Origin: Apoda limacodes
Taxonomy: Eukaryota > Arthropoda > Insecta > Lepidoptera > Limacodidae
DNA length: 64,000 nucleotides
Reading direction: 5' to 3'
Assembly: GCA_946406115.1 (NCBI GenBank)
Contig: OX291548.1
Location: 6,808,373-6,872,372, forward strand
In this document: positions 18,061 to 31,555 of the stretch, in pieces
Layout: each line of letters opens with the position of its first letter
How positions within the stretch are numbered: position 1 is the first letter of the stretch
Program-made: the position numbers and the translations under genes
Notes under the pieces: generated by a model
The model's database searches: none
What the model was told of the DNA's origin: nothing
Seen by the model: the letters and a program-made list of their open reading frames with translations, nothing else

Positions 18061-20739
18061 ATCCCCTCTACTTACCTACATTGGAGCAATGAGTGGACAT
18101 TGCCCGTTTATTAGGTTTTCTGCTGTCAAAAGATCATTTTTTTATACGCCAACGTTTTTTTCAAAATGTTTCCCACACATATTTTCACATGTCATGCTCG
18201 AAAAGTGTGGCATTATAGCACAGCATCCGCGGACTAAAATGCGTCATTAGTCTCTAGGGGCTTAAGTACCCTTTCTTTGTCGTTGCGGAAATGCCACGGT
18301 CTGAGCCATGCAGACACGTTTTTAATATACTATACAATGTCAGTTTATTCTTAATACTTACTTTTGAAAATTGGTTAAAATTTCATTCCGAAAGCAGGTA
18401 ATATTAGTCGGGTTCTTGTAAATTTCTAGTAGGTACATTAAAACCGAGGACAAGTGTCTGGGTGGCATAACGGTATTTTTAAAAAAATTTAAAGGTAGCT
18501 TTTCAATGCTATTTTAGTCCTAATCTTATCCAACATACAATTTGTAAAAGTCTGTTTGTTTGTTTATTTATTTTTTCTTATAACTAATAGCCAACATCGG
18601 CAAACGCATCCCTCGATGCAAGCTCATAAATTAGTTTCTTTCTATTGACTCGTCTAAACCAATGTATAAAGTATTAAAGTAGAGAAATATTTACTATAAG
18701 AATTAAGGAAAATGTGTTGTCGAGTTCAATAGTAAAGTAAAGTAGGTATCTTGTTTTCAATCAAAAAACAAGAACCCGATTTTCATACCGAGTTAAGGCA
18801 TGCATTAATGTAGGTATAAGTTAGGTATCGAGTCACTCTATGGATTTTTTATCTAATATTTTTAGATGAAAATAGTGTCAAAAGTTAAGTAAAGTTTGTC
18901 GTAATACATATGTAAAGTATTAAAGGGATGACACCAGTAAATAAAAAGTTATTAGGGAAAATAGGTCGTCAGTGTAGGACAGAAATACTATCTGTCTAAC
19001 TCGTATGGGGAAGAATGGAAAAAGGATAACACTATGGCTGAAAAAATGACAGGCTGACTCCTACTTTACACTCTTGCAGCTACTCGACTCTTGTGAAGCA
19101 CTTGGTGCAGTAGATATATTTAAAACACACATTTCCCCGTTTACCGTTACAGTACCGTTGCGATTGGTATCGTCGTTAAGGCGCAAAACGGTGATTAAAG
19201 TTTCGACTTAACACACTTATATCTAAGCCAACCCTAATATCTGGAGCAACGTAAAGGTGTCACAAGGTAGGTCTCGCACGAGCCTATTAGGTAATTAAGG
19301 TTTCGTTGGAATAAAGTAAAACCCTGAATTACGGAAGCGTAGAAAAAAAACTAAAACTTCACGATACGTTTTATGTATAAGTAATAGAACAATGTCTATA
19401 GCTCTCCTACGTATGTATAAAACGCTGAGAGCTGGATTTTCAATTTTTTCATAATAGTGGTTTAATCACGAACATTCGTGTACCTTTTATTTTTCGCACA
19501 TTAAATCATAATTTTATATAGACACTAGCCTTTGCGCATGGTCTCCCCAGCGCTAAATTTGATTATCAGTGTGGGATAAGGAGGTACTAGCTGACCCAGC
19601 GAACGTTGTGTCGCTATAGTCCCTCTCCCTCATATACATTATATATATTTAGCTTATGTCAATCTGATAAAGTGTAGCTTTCAAGTGGTAAAATAATTTT
19701 TCAAACAGAAGCAATGGTTGCTGAGATGAGCTCTACATATGTTAATGAACCTAAATGTCTCATATTCGCAAAATATTTTGGTTAACTACCTTAAAAGAAA
19801 ACCATAAAATCTGAATCCAATAAGTGGCACTGTAGTTGAGTTATTAATACATTTTATATTTGTGAGACCGACTTGCAAACGAGCTATCTTCAGCGTCCTT
19901 CACCAAGGTGAGGCCTGTGACCCTGCCGTAGGGCTTACAATGGTTGAGGGACATTATTATATATTCATCATACGTTCTACAAACAAATTTCAACAGTACA
20001 GAATCTCACATTACAGAACAGTAACTAACATTGTGTAAAATTTACAATTCTGTTTCATTTCTACTGCTACGTAGGTATCTAATCACAGAGGTACACGACA
20101 GTAAACATATTCAAATGCAGAACAGCCTCGTTCAGCATTCTCAAGTGGAGTCAACGAAGACTGAGAATACGAATTAGACATGCTCTTAGCTCTGAGAATT
20201 CATTTATGCTCCATTGATCAGAAGGCGACTTCAATATTCAAATGAAATTGTTTAAGCAAAGAGATCAATGCAAATATATAATTTACTCTTCATGGCTGAC
20301 TGACTGACTGAAGGCATGCATTGACTGGACTACAACGTAACTCATGTGTAGCAGGATACCCTTAAGCTTACACAGAATAACGAGGAGCTGATTAACATCC
20401 CTAACTTAGATTGGTTGGTAATAATAAAATAGCAAACTATTGCTTACAATTTTTGCTGCAAATAACGAAATAGAAGTACGTTTTTTATTTTAATATTCAC
20501 AGCGTATCACATATACACAATTATACACAGCCTTAAAGTGACAAAGGGGCACACAGATTGCGTAAGGGCCTGAAATAGTATGTACGTGTCTGTTATAGTT
20601 GCAGCTTTATTTTTTTAAGCTTTGAAATCGGTTTTGTGAAATTTTTCCTCAATAAAAATCAAAGAGATCAACTGAGAATAGCTGAATAATTGATTATTTT
20701 ATGGTTATTTTGCCCATTGACAGAACTTATACTACTTAT
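18061..20739. other. Gene-free right flank
   Basis: No coding region is supported. A common lepidopteran repeat fragment lies about 19525-19640 (CTAGCTGACCCAGCGAACGTT, preceded by TCCCCAGCGCTAAATTTG). A GC-richer stretch CCTTCACCAAGGTGAGGCC near 19893 is unassigned. Confidence 0.4.
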
Positions 20740-21212
20740 AGATGGAGTACTGCTGTCATCTCTGGGCGGGTGCACCCGGATACAATCTTGGCCCATTTGC
20801 CTCGGTTCAAGAGGAATGTCAATGATCCCAAACTCTCTTGCTGTATCGAGCCCTTAAGTCAGAAAAGAGATTTGCCTCCTGTGTGTGTTGTGCCGCTTGT
20901 ACAATGGGATTTGTTTTAAGGAATTGTAAGAAATGATGCCATCGGCAGGGAATTCATTCCCGTACTTTAGAACCGAAATGGTTACGTACAGTGCGGTTTC
21001 AGAGAAACTTCCTCCTGCGAATGCTTGGATTGTGGAATAAGCTCCCCAAGGTTTTTTCTAAGGACTAAAGTATGGGGTTCTTCAAAAAAGAAGTTATTAG
21101 ATTTTTGAAGGGTCGGCAACGCGCGATTGATACCCCTGGTATTGCATGCGTCTATAGGCTGTGGTGACCGCGGATCGTAAGCATGTTTGCCACCTTAGTG
21201 GTATAAAAAAAA
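20740..21212 (+). pseudogene. CR1-type LINE, truncated 3' end (copy A)
   Basis: A diverged match to 32510-33040: GAGTACTGCTGTCATCTCTGG, TCGAGCCCTTAAGTC, CAGTGCGGTTTCAGAGAAAC, GGTCGGCAACGCGCGA and the 3' end GTTTGCCACCTTAGTGGTATAAA with an A tail. It carries stops and small indels and is dead on arrival. Confidence 0.85.
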
Positions 21213-22521
21213 AATTGCCCAATCAAGTGGTCCTAATGTTTTCAAAAATGGCTTGACCAAATGAAAAAGTGTTTTAAATGTAATTTAGAATACTTCGAAA
21301 ATCAGTTTGCAATATAAGTTTTTAAATTTACGCGTTCCATTTGCCAAATAACAACGCGTTTAAATCCCGTTTTATTATTTTTAAATTACTTCGAAAATCA
21401 GTAAATATATTACTTTACATGTAAATTGTTTTATCAATTAGTTATACGCAAAACTTTTAGTGTAGCCCACGTATTTACATAGCGTCGTGAGTAGATAAGG
21501 AGATTTTAAGTCAGTCGTTACACATTTAGTTCATAAAAATAAAAGAAAAGAAAATGCATGTCTGTTCGAAATAGTAAAATCATATTTTTTTGGCAAAAGG
21601 TCCTTGTTACGAGACAGTTGCGATCATTAGAAAAGTTTTGTTAGCCGTAACGGCTTATTTTACGCTTACAGTGAAAATGTTTCGAGAGTTTATTTAGTTA
21701 TAAAGACTCTAATACTAAATTTAAAACGATCACAAAAACAATGCAAAGTAAAGAATGAAAGTAGATCTAAACCATGCTGCGGTTTAACTCATACTTACTC
21801 ATACCTATATATAATTATATTAATTTTGTCACCATATCGTAACTTCTGAATCGGAAAAGAGTATTATACCGCGTGAAATAAGTATTTCTTGTAAGATCAT
21901 TATTTGTAAGATTGTTATTTCTTGTTGTTTGGAATTTCTTTACGTGACATAATTCGTAAAGACAACATAAATCACTATAGTAACTACGATACCTCGTAAG
22001 AGTAAGAAACTGAATTAGCAGTGGCAGGATTTATTTAGGGAGGGTGGGGTGTATGAACAGCCAATTAAATCCCGCCCTCGCCGTTCCAGGGGTCCTAGAG
22101 TCCATGACCAGTCCGCGCTATGAAGCAATCATTAATTGAAAAAAATATTCTTCATACTTAGTACTAGCTCTTTTTACCGTAATACTATATAGTTTGTGAG
22201 GTATGAATGTAAATTTAACTTAATACCGTTTTTTATATAGAATTGTTGAATTTACATCACTTTACAAATACGATAGAAACTCTCTTTAAGGTCTCTAGAA
22301 TGGTTGCTGCGTATCGAAAAGTGAAAGGTACAAAACTACTTAACATATTATTAGGTTAGGGTTAAATAGAAATTTCCAGTTACAGCAGTACTTAAATTTT
22401 TCATGCCTTTCATAAAATAGGGGTAAATTATTTTGCATCGCCTACCGAACAAAAGACTTTATCGTAAAAGGTTGACCAACTGTTTGTATTGCGTTCCAGC
22501 GTCTTACCAGCCAGGGTTCCA
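21213..22521. other. Gene-free sequence
   Basis: Nothing coding is seen. A GC-richer patch at about 22020-22110 (GGAGGGTGGGGTGTATGAAC) stands out from the AT-rich surroundings but is not recognised. Confidence 0.35.
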
Positions 22522-22822
22522 TTTTATTTTATATCACTAAGATGGCAAACGAGCCTACGGTCCACCTAATGGTGAGCGGTCACTGAAGCATATGAACGCG
22601 CAACACCTGGGGTATCACTCGCACCTTGCAGACCTTTTAAAAATCTAATAACTTCTTCTTTGAAGAACCCCATACTGTAGTCCTTAGTGAAAACCTTAGT
22701 AGGGAGTTCATTCTACAACCTAAGCTTTCACGGGAGGAAAGCCGCACTGTAAGGTGGTGCAAAGTTCTAAGGTGTGGGGATAAATTCCCTGCCGATGGCG
22801 AGCGGTGCGGTGGTAGAAACAA
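22522..22822 (-). pseudogene. CR1-type LINE, truncated 3' end (copy B, reversed)
   Basis: On the minus strand this gives the LINE 3' region: CACCGCACCGCTCGCCATCGG, the FFKKEVIRFLK coding segment with lesions, and the CCATTAGGTGGACCGTAGGC tail ending in the CTTAGTG word. About 300 bp remain. Confidence 0.8.
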
Positions 22823-24669
22823 TACATCTTAACGACAAAAAGGTGATTGTTTTTAGCTCATGTGCCTACTCGTTAATAGATAAAATGCCATTAAATTTTT
22901 ATCAAACTATTTCAAACAGTATAATGTGATTATTAATGTACATACATGGACCGTTCCATTTGAGCGCATCAGATTATCTCTGCCCACGCACATCAGCCAC
23001 GTCGCCATTGTTAAATAAACCGCACGGACCGAACCGATAGCTTTGCACTATTTTAGCCACTGAATAGGAAAATGTTCCTAGAGATGATATTAGTAGGGGA
23101 TATACTTGTAGGTGTGTAATTTGTAGAATTAAGTAGAGTTTTTTTTAGAATTTAGGATATTTCGTGAACTTTAAATAATATACTTTTTCTTTTAGGGTTC
23201 CGTACTCAAGGGTGCCAACGGAGCCTTCGTTGCCTGTCCGCCTGTCCGTCAGACCTATAATGAGTTTTATCTATTGGAACTTAGTAGGTAGAAGCAATTT
23301 TTACAGCATATGTCACATTTTTTACTGTAGTGGATTTCTTTACAAATAATAAAATAAACAAAAATTTAAAATGCAAGAAACGTTTTCCATAACAGAAACA
23401 TGTTTTGTTTTTTTTGCTCTATGGTAAATAATTGTAATATTAAAAACTGGTCAAGTCGAGCTCGTACATCCTATGTTGGTACGGAATCCTATGTGCATTA
23501 GTCCGACTCGCACTTGGCCGTTTTTTATTTATTTGTGAGTATGTTACCGGCTTTAGCTGAGCTCGTGTTGATCAGAGAGTCAATACGTACATTTTGTATA
23601 TGTACCTATACCTTTGGTGAGACGCGTTAACCAGTTGTTACTGATAGCTGTTATTAGATGATTGCTGTATATGTACTACGGTATATGGACAATGCTACAC
23701 CGTATTTCACTTAATTTTTACTTAGTAAAACATGTGGCTGTAGAACCTACGTTACCATTAGTGAATGTTATGAAATGAAAACTGAGTGTTTATAGATACA
23801 TGAATCTGATATTTTTCTAGGTTTTAAGGTTTACAGACGTTCTTAAGTCTTTCAAACTTTGGCAGGCTACCTACACATCACAATAGGACTGATAAAATTT
23901 ATGTGAAAAGGCATATTAGTGCATTTCCTACCCATTTCGATACTTCAAAATTTACACCTTTCACTTAATGTATCTTATCTTCATACCAAATATAATGCAA
24001 ATAAGTGAATAAATGATTATGGTTTAGTAACAGAAGCCGATTCTATAAAAATTTCTTGAAAACCACGGAAACCTGAAATTCTAAAAATGAGACTATAAAT
24101 CTGCGAACATAATATTATAGGGCCGCGTCCATCAACAACGGCTGACGAACTTGTCATTGCTGACATACGCGTCCCAAAATTTGTTTTCCCAAATTAAACC
24201 GTACTTACATCAGTTCTTAACAAGGCATTGAACAATAACTGTCATATTTGCTTTTTCCTATATTCGTGCCCTAATAACCTAAACGACAAATAGCTACTTT
24301 TTTTTCATTACCTTTTACAACGATATCGGTATACAGCTGTCCTTAAATACATAATTGTGTCCTTTTTATACAAAGCTTTTTCAAAGCAGTCTTAGAGCAC
24401 ATAGTCACACACTAAAAGAAAATTCGTTAGTAAATCTTGCTCTAGTCCGATAACCCTAGCGTTTACTCTTTGTTGTCTCAATCCTATTTCAGAGTAATTT
24501 GTACCCAGTGTAGTGTCCCTAATACAATCGCTCGAATTATAGCTTATCTCCTTCGTTTGATCCGACGATTGGTATGTGAGCGTTAGTGAGCTGTTACGTT
24601 ACGATGTTCGTTTTGTAATGTGGACCTTTTATATTGCATTAAGCGTTTGATAAAATTACTTTGTCAATA
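22823..24669. other. Gene-free sequence with fragments of the GGCCAAGTGCGAGTCGG repeat
   Basis: TTAGGGTTCCGTACTCAAGG at about 23195 and TTAGTCCGACTCGCACTTGG near 23497 are the two ends of one reversed copy of the dispersed repeat (about 23190-23528). The rest shows no genes. Confidence 0.45.
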
Positions 24670-25300
24670 AATTATTTTAAATGTTAAGCTATATTTTTCT
24701 TAGAATAGTTTTTGCTTTGATGTTATCTACGTTAATTTCTGAATGTTCTAGCAAAATATTAAGTTACACCTAGTTACTAAATCTGTATCACACACTGTTA
24801 AGAAGTGTCCCGAAGCAGATGACTAAATTAAATATAAATTTTATCAAACTAATTTTTGCTTTGGTATTATCTACGTTAAGTTTTGAATGTTTTAGCAGCA
24901 AATATTAAGTTACACCGAGTTACTAAATCTTTATCACATACAATTTGTAGTTATCTATTAATAAGCTGAATGAAGAAGATGACTCCTTTAAATGTAAAGC
25001 TGTATTTTTATTATACTACTTTTTAGTTTGGTATTATCTACGTTAAGTTCTGAATGTTCTAGCATATATTAAAATACACCAAGTATCTACGTCACACACA
25101 ATTTGTAGGATTCTATTAATAAGTTGCCAGCAGTAGACGATTATCTACTTTAGATTACGAGTATGTAAAGCTTTATTTTTACTAAACTGGTTTAAATTTG
25201 AGGTTTTCTACGTTTAGTTCTGAATGTTTATTTAGCAGATGTTAAATTAGACCAAGTCATTAAATCTATATCGAACAGAATTTTGTCCGGAGTAGATGGT
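24670..25300 (+). repeat. Degenerate tandem repeat, four units of about 145-170 bp
   Basis: The block TTTGCTTTGGTATTATCTACGTTAAG followed by TCTGAATGTTCTAGCA and TACACC..AGTTACTAAATCT recurs starting near 24711, 24854, 25021 and 25191. Units are diverged and differ in length by indels. No coding potential. Confidence 0.7.
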
Positions 25301-26919
25301 TAAGCAGCGATAAAATTATAAACTTACCTTTAATATCATTACAATTAAATTCTTATCCAAATTTTTATTGTTCTTTTTTTTTCTGCACTGCATGTTTGAA
25401 ACTTGGACTTTTGTGCAGTCCTAACACTGAATTCCACGTATTTAACAGTTAAAAGTGACCTTCCTATTTTTTTTTTTTTGTATTTAACAATTTTGATTTC
25501 TTCTTTGACTAGACTAAGTACAAAGTGGCGTTCTGTCTGTAGTATTCGTAGAAATATAAAATTCGATGCATTGAATAGAACCCAACTCTTTCATTTACCG
25601 ATGTTGACTTTTGTATATATGTTGTTCTTGACTACCCTAATATATATTTTAGTTCTTGCGTAATTTTTTGGTTTGCCCAAAATACGAGCTTTAAAAATAA
25701 CGTCTTTGCTAATTAATATTGTTAACGTAAACTGCTGAGTACGTGCCGCTTGCGTATTCACCTAGATAGAGATAACAGTAGGTACTGCAGCGTGCGGGGG
25801 CGTAAAAATGCTGCTTCTACCTATTTCTATTTAGGTATCGGGATTTCTGCTAATAAAAAGACAACATCGGGAGTTCTTTTCTGTATTCAGATGTTCTTTT
25901 CTATCGCCACAAGAGTATACATGCTTTAGATTCATCTACTACCTAGGAGAATTATTATACAATATTAAACTTATCTGCAGTACATCTTCTTCTATTAGGC
26001 CATCCTTCAATAGGCCTCGGGTCGTCGAGTCGATACATTGGATAAAATATACATTAGGACATTAAATCGCGATGGTGGCGATGCTTGGAATATTTTGGAT
26101 ACAGGAGTATCTTACTTTAAGTCCACTGGCAATGTAAAGCTATTCTACCAATTCTAGGGCTCCCTGATAGAGACAGGAATCGACCCTCCAAATTTATATA
26201 GACTTGTCCGATCTATATTTTTCACTTGAATGTCAATTAATAACAAAATAATGACAAGCTCGAAATTCCGATTGTTTTTATTTAAAAACGCACTGACACC
26301 ATCTATTATGTTTCCTTAAAACCACTACGAAGTATTTGCCGCGTAAAAACGTTCGCTAGCCTATTTACTTCCTTTACATTCAACAAGAGGTCGTTACCTC
26401 TACAGTACCTACCTAAGTATTTGCTTTTGAATTATATTTATATTAATATTTAGCAAATGTATAAATTGGAATAATTGATACACAATGCGATCTAAGATAA
26501 CATTAGACCTGCTACAATAAGCACTGGTAATATGTGTACTATTTATATCGTGGGTATGGTCCTTTTGCATATTTCAACTTTTAGCAAAAGTCAAGTCTGT
26601 TATGCGTCGTTAAAAAAAATTAAAGAAGTTCTTTCTTTTTTAAGTTGGTTTTGTAACATTTTATATTACACTATTGCCAGTAGTATGTAATTGGTAACAA
26701 CATTGCATAAAAATGTGATTATTTAAGCGTGCCTTTTTAAAGATTAAAGGTGAATTACATTAATTAAGAAGACCAGAATCCCCAGCTGTCAAAATCAGCG
26801 ACTAAAATATTTAAATAAGGGCTCAGATTTAATTTACATATTCCACGGTCACAAAACACACGGAAAATTAATTACGCAAATCAGTTCAGTGTATTTTGAC
26901 AGCGAATGAATTAACCTTA
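25301..26919. other. Gene-free sequence
   Basis: AT-rich, with no supported gene or repeat. The 86-codon open frame at 25403-25663 is a hydrophobic translation of T-rich DNA. Confidence 0.35.
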
Positions 26920-27155
26920 CTGTACACTGAGTATATGTACTACAAATATGTAGTAGTTATGTAGTATATGTTACTGAATTTATGAACTACAAACGTGATG
27001 TTACTAAGTATATGTTCTACAAACTGATGTCGACTGTCGAGTTTAGGTACTACAAACTTATTGTTACTGAGTATATGTACAACAAACGTGATGTTACTAG
27101 GTACAGGTACTACAGACGTGATGTAACTGAGTATATGTACTACAATCGTAATTAT
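26920..27155 (+). repeat. Degenerate tandem repeat of about 35-38 bp
   Basis: Repeated TTACTGAGTATATGTACTAC and ACAAACGTGATG blocks, about six irregular copies, e.g. at 26925, 27000, 27064 and 27127. Confidence 0.65.
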
Positions 27156-28640
27156 TCATAACTAAACCAGTATTTTTCTTATGTTTAATGTGGGCTAATT
27201 GTTTAAAAGGATTAATTTTAAATTCCAAATTTATGTTTAAATTATTTATGTTCAAAATTAATGTTTAGTTTCCAAAAATATTTTTTCAAAACTTGAAGAT
27301 TTTGTGATATTTTGGTAAATATGTAGTTTTAGGATTCGTACCCAAAGTGTGCAATACAGACAGACAGCGCAAGTTCAGTTATACGCTAGTATTACTAAGC
27401 CCCCGCTGTTCGATCTTTAATTGGCTCTATATTTTAGACCAAAGTAGGTAGAAGCTTGGAATGTAACAAAAAATATGTGTTATTATGGTGGATTACCTAA
27501 CAAATAATCAAAAAACAAAAAGTAGACAAATTAAGGGTCTAAATACAAGCAATTTGTTCTTATTCTATCGTAAATACATTAATACATATCTATTTCAAGG
27601 TTAAAACAATTATAGTGTTAGTTTTATTGAGTAAGACTATTGGGAGTAAAAACTATAACACTGTTTACACTTTCAATATCAATGTATTTCAGATCAGTCT
27701 TATTTAAAGTCAGTATCGGCTTAGCGGTTTAGCCCAATTCATCTTAACCCTCCGTTCAGTGCCCTAATCAGACTCACACTTGAGTTTTTAATGAAGCATA
27801 TATCCTTCCCCAAGATGCAAGCTATCACCTAGGAAAATGTCATGAAGAGACACTTTAGCATACTATAAAAGAATGTGTAATGTATATTTTGAAACGAGCA
27901 ATGCTTTGAGTTCATTTACAGAATCGATACATAGTATGAAACAAAGTCGATTCTCGCCGTTTTTAGAGATGTACGGTTAGATCTTTTAAACTACGCAACG
28001 GATTTTAATGAGGTTTTCATCAATAGATAGAGTGATGCAAGAGGATGGTTCATAGGTATGTATAGTTTAATATTGTTTTGTGTTATTTTGTTGAAATATG
28101 GCGATAATTGTTCAAGATATCGCAAAACTCAACCCGACTGGGAGCTTTACATGGCGTGCGCTGGCAAAGAGTTCCATATACATTTAGTGTAAGTTAGTTT
28201 ATCGACATAAACTTGTCCGGGTTCCATACTTTTCTAACAGATGGCGGTGTAAGTTAGATTATCAAAATAAACATGTCCAGCCAGATTGGGTTTTTGTTGT
28301 AACATATGACGATAATGCGCTTCAAATTTATGGGCACAACAACGTCTGCCGTGCCAGCTAGTTAGTGATAAATAAACAAAAACGGCCAAGTACGTGTCGG
28401 ACTCACACACCTTTGTTTTATTATTTGTTTTTTTTCTATTGAGCGTAAACTATAAGTTATATGTACATATTAAAGTTATAACCATAATTCAAAAACAATA
28501 AAAATGTGTTCCTTGTATGGGCAACTCCTAAATGTTTAATTTTTAGGGTTTCGAACCCAAAGAGTAAATAACTGTTTTCCGTTTTTATAGATAAGGGTAC
28601 GGAACGAGTCCGACTCGCACTTGGCCGTTTTTTTTTATTG
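27156..28640. repeat. Mixed dispersed repeat fragments
   Basis: About 27965-28180 resembles a common lepidopteran repeat (CTACGCAACGGATTTTAATG, CAATAGATAGAGTGATGCAAG). About 28185-28290 has two related 65-bp segments with GTGTAAGTTAG..TTATC..ATAAAC. About 28380-28640 carries GGCCAAGTACGTGTCGGACTC at one end and GAGTCCGACTCGCACTTGGC reversed at the other, a copy of the GGGTTCCGTA family. No genes. Confidence 0.45.
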
Positions 28641-30953
28641 TTTGCTATGCAATCCATTACAGAATATGGTGACACTATCAGGCTTTTACCTGATTGAGAC
28701 TAAAAGATAGAGCTCTTTAAATCTAGGACAAACAGGTAGACAAATATAAATATAAACAGTGTAGGCTTAGTAATAGGAAAATAAGGTATTTGTTTAATTT
28801 TTTTTTCATTACAAAGGAAAAGATACTCTTAGATAAAAAGCGGTTTCTAAGCTATCATTGCGATTTTTAGTTTTACAGTTGTTAAAACAGATAAATTTTT
28901 ACATAAGAATATAAGATATAAACAAGTTTTATTTACACAGCGGAGGGTTGCAGACGAAAATCAAAAATTTGTTGACACAAACACTACGAATGTTTTGACG
29001 TCAAAATGCAAAGAGGACACTAACCCCATTGCTTTATCTGCTATTCATCTTAGTTACTACTTTTCCGTTTTTCGGGTTCTCGTTTTCTTTAAATAGATAC
29101 CTAATGTTCTTTATTTCTGACTAGCTTTTTCCCACGGCTCCGCCCGCACTAAATTCTGCTATTGACATGGGATTTCTTGATTATAGCAGATAGTTAGAAG
29201 GTTTGCTATAGAAAGCTATAGCTGTATCTCCAACAAATGGAATATAATCAAAGTTATTATTGCAGAATCTTTTGAATTTTAAATAAGGACAAACAAACAA
29301 ACAAAATCAAATTCGCATCACACTAATCTTATAAAGGTAAAAGTTTGCGAGTTTGTTGTATGGAGGTAGCTAAACCCTGGATTAACACAATGACATATGC
29401 TACTGTTTATCCCGAAAAATTTCCCACGGGAATAACTTTAACCTAGCTCAAACGAACTATAGCTACATCTATGGCAAACTTTATTTGTGAAGCCGCTGGC
29501 AAAATCCAGTTTATAATAACCTAATGTCATAAATAGAACAGACCAAACTTTGAAATTCATAGGACCACTTATTTGGTACCAGCGTCAGTTTTTCATTCAA
29601 GCAACAAGAGTTTTATGTATAAAGAAAAAGAATAACGTACTAAATTATGCAGACAGTATCGCTGAACAACATTGAGATCGCTGTAAAGGCATTATTTCTT
29701 CAATAAAACAGAAGGCTGAAGCTATCAAGTACGTTCATTAGCGTTGTTTGTGTAGGCTTTCAAAACACCATGAATATTTAATGAAATTTGTAAAACAACA
29801 TGTCATTATCGCTTAAATGTTTCTTACAAGGAAAATAAGATAAAAGCTTTAAACAATAAAATTGTTTTATAAGCAAATATGGTAATTAACTATCGTTCCG
29901 CTTTTAAGGGCTCCGTCGTCAAACTAAAAATCGCTGACAGTTAGTATATGTATATACAAATATACCCGTTATTAATGTATGTAGATATATTTTGGATATA
30001 TAATAGGGTACCTTTCCAATAGGTATGTAAAGTTGGAAGTTAGAAAACGGTCCATGTTTGATTTACCTGAATTACTGATACAATGCGAACTTGTCTGATA
30101 TTCGCCTGACCAATTGGTCATTCATGGCTTTCAGATTGACGAGTGTATTTTAATATCAAAAAATATTGAAATTGTTATCTTCAATCTTCGGTAAAAGTTT
30201 TTTCAGCGTAATTTATTTAAATTTGTTTGTAGATAATGTAAGCATTAGTTTTTTGTCTAGCTGATTTGTAATTGAATATTCATTATGTTGTGTATAACTA
30301 TCAAGTTTTATCTACTCTTATAATATTAATTTGTTTTAGTAAACATGCCATGTAATACCTATACGAAAAAAACTACTTGTCAGGTCTGAGATCCGTCCGG
30401 TATGACGAAAGCGCTGAGCGCTGTCTTATAATATAAAACTGCAAATCAAAATTAAAAGTTCCACTGCCTTAAGATGAGAACGACGAAAGTGAATAAATAT
30501 GAGCTGACTATGCTCTGGGCCGACTAGCAAGCACACTGACGCTTGCAAGAACACCGGTGGTGTTCAGGTAGCATCGGCAAAGTCCTTGGTGCTTAGTTTA
30601 TATTTTTTTTTGTTTCCTTTGTACGTTTACGCAAAAAAAGGTACAAAGTGTTTTTTTTCAAAAATAAAGTAAAAGACAATGAATTATTTAACCGAGACAG
30701 TTAAAAGTGAAAATACTAAATTGAAATTTAATCATGTCGAAAAAGAAATCTCGTGTGTGGATATTCTTTGACAAACTGGAAGATGACTCCCGTATAGTCA
30801 AGGGTAACAAATGCTAACCAGTTATATCTCGTAGTATAATTAATGCCTTCCAAAGAAAAAGTTATTATTTAAAGATTATATTGGAAACTATAAGGCTGAT
30901 TCTAAAATAAAAATCCTTTTATTCACAGCTGGCAGCTGAGCTGACAAGGCGCT
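28641..30953. other. Gene-free sequence with one old repeat fragment
   Basis: About 29118-29360 (GACTAGCTTTTTCCCACGGC, TCCGCCCGC) resembles a common lepidopteran LINE/SINE-derived segment. Nothing else is recognised. Confidence 0.35.
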
Positions 30954-31097
30954 TTTTGTAGACTGGTCGCCGACCACAAATATAGCTGACTAGTCGATTT
31001 ATTTATTATGTTCGATATATATAGATTTTGTAGACTGGTCGCCGACCACAAATATAGCTGACTAGTCGATTTATTTATTATGTTCGATATATATAGA
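30954..31097 (+). repeat. Perfect two-copy tandem repeat, 72 bp
   Basis: TTTTGTAGACTGGTCGCCGA begins at 30954 and again at 31026, and the following 70 bases match. The unit includes GGTCGCCGACC and TAGCTGACTAGTCGA, short palindromic words. The two copies look identical, so the duplication is recent. Confidence 0.85.
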
Positions 31098-31160
31098 TTT
31101 TGCAACAGGGGATCATTTAAGACACTTTTTATAGTTTTGCAGAAAGTGTAAATAACATAA

Positions 31161-31240
31161 GATGAGATGAGATGAGATGAAATTATATGATATGAAATGA
31201 GATGAGGTGAGACGATGTCAGGTGAAATGACATGAGATTA
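31161..31240 (+). repeat. GATGA-type microsatellite
   Basis: GATGAGATGAGATGAGATGA followed by degenerate ATGAAATGA/ATGAGGTGA copies. Confidence 0.75.
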
Positions 31241-31555
31241 GTTAATAATATTTATTTGCAAGAAACATGGTTAAATTGATGATACCATGTAAATACGTAG
31301 GCAATTATCAAAATAAATTTCGCGTTTATTCAGAGACAAGGAATTCTTTTAGTTTATAAAAGCATTCACAAGCCATTTCTGCAGTCTGTATTTTAAATGA
31401 TTAATATTAGGTTCTTTTATGTCTTTAGGTATTTTAATCGAAATCAATGTTGAAATAAAGTAACAGTTTACTAAACTAGACATTCCTTTCGGAGATATAA
31501 AGTTTTACGCATTCATCGAGCCTTAATACCTCGGTACACTCAATATTTAGTTATG

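Noticed and set aside
4565..18070. GATCCC/AATCCC as the Polinton target duplication
   Set aside because: The words differ by one base, are not placed exactly at matching termini, and the left end appears truncated.
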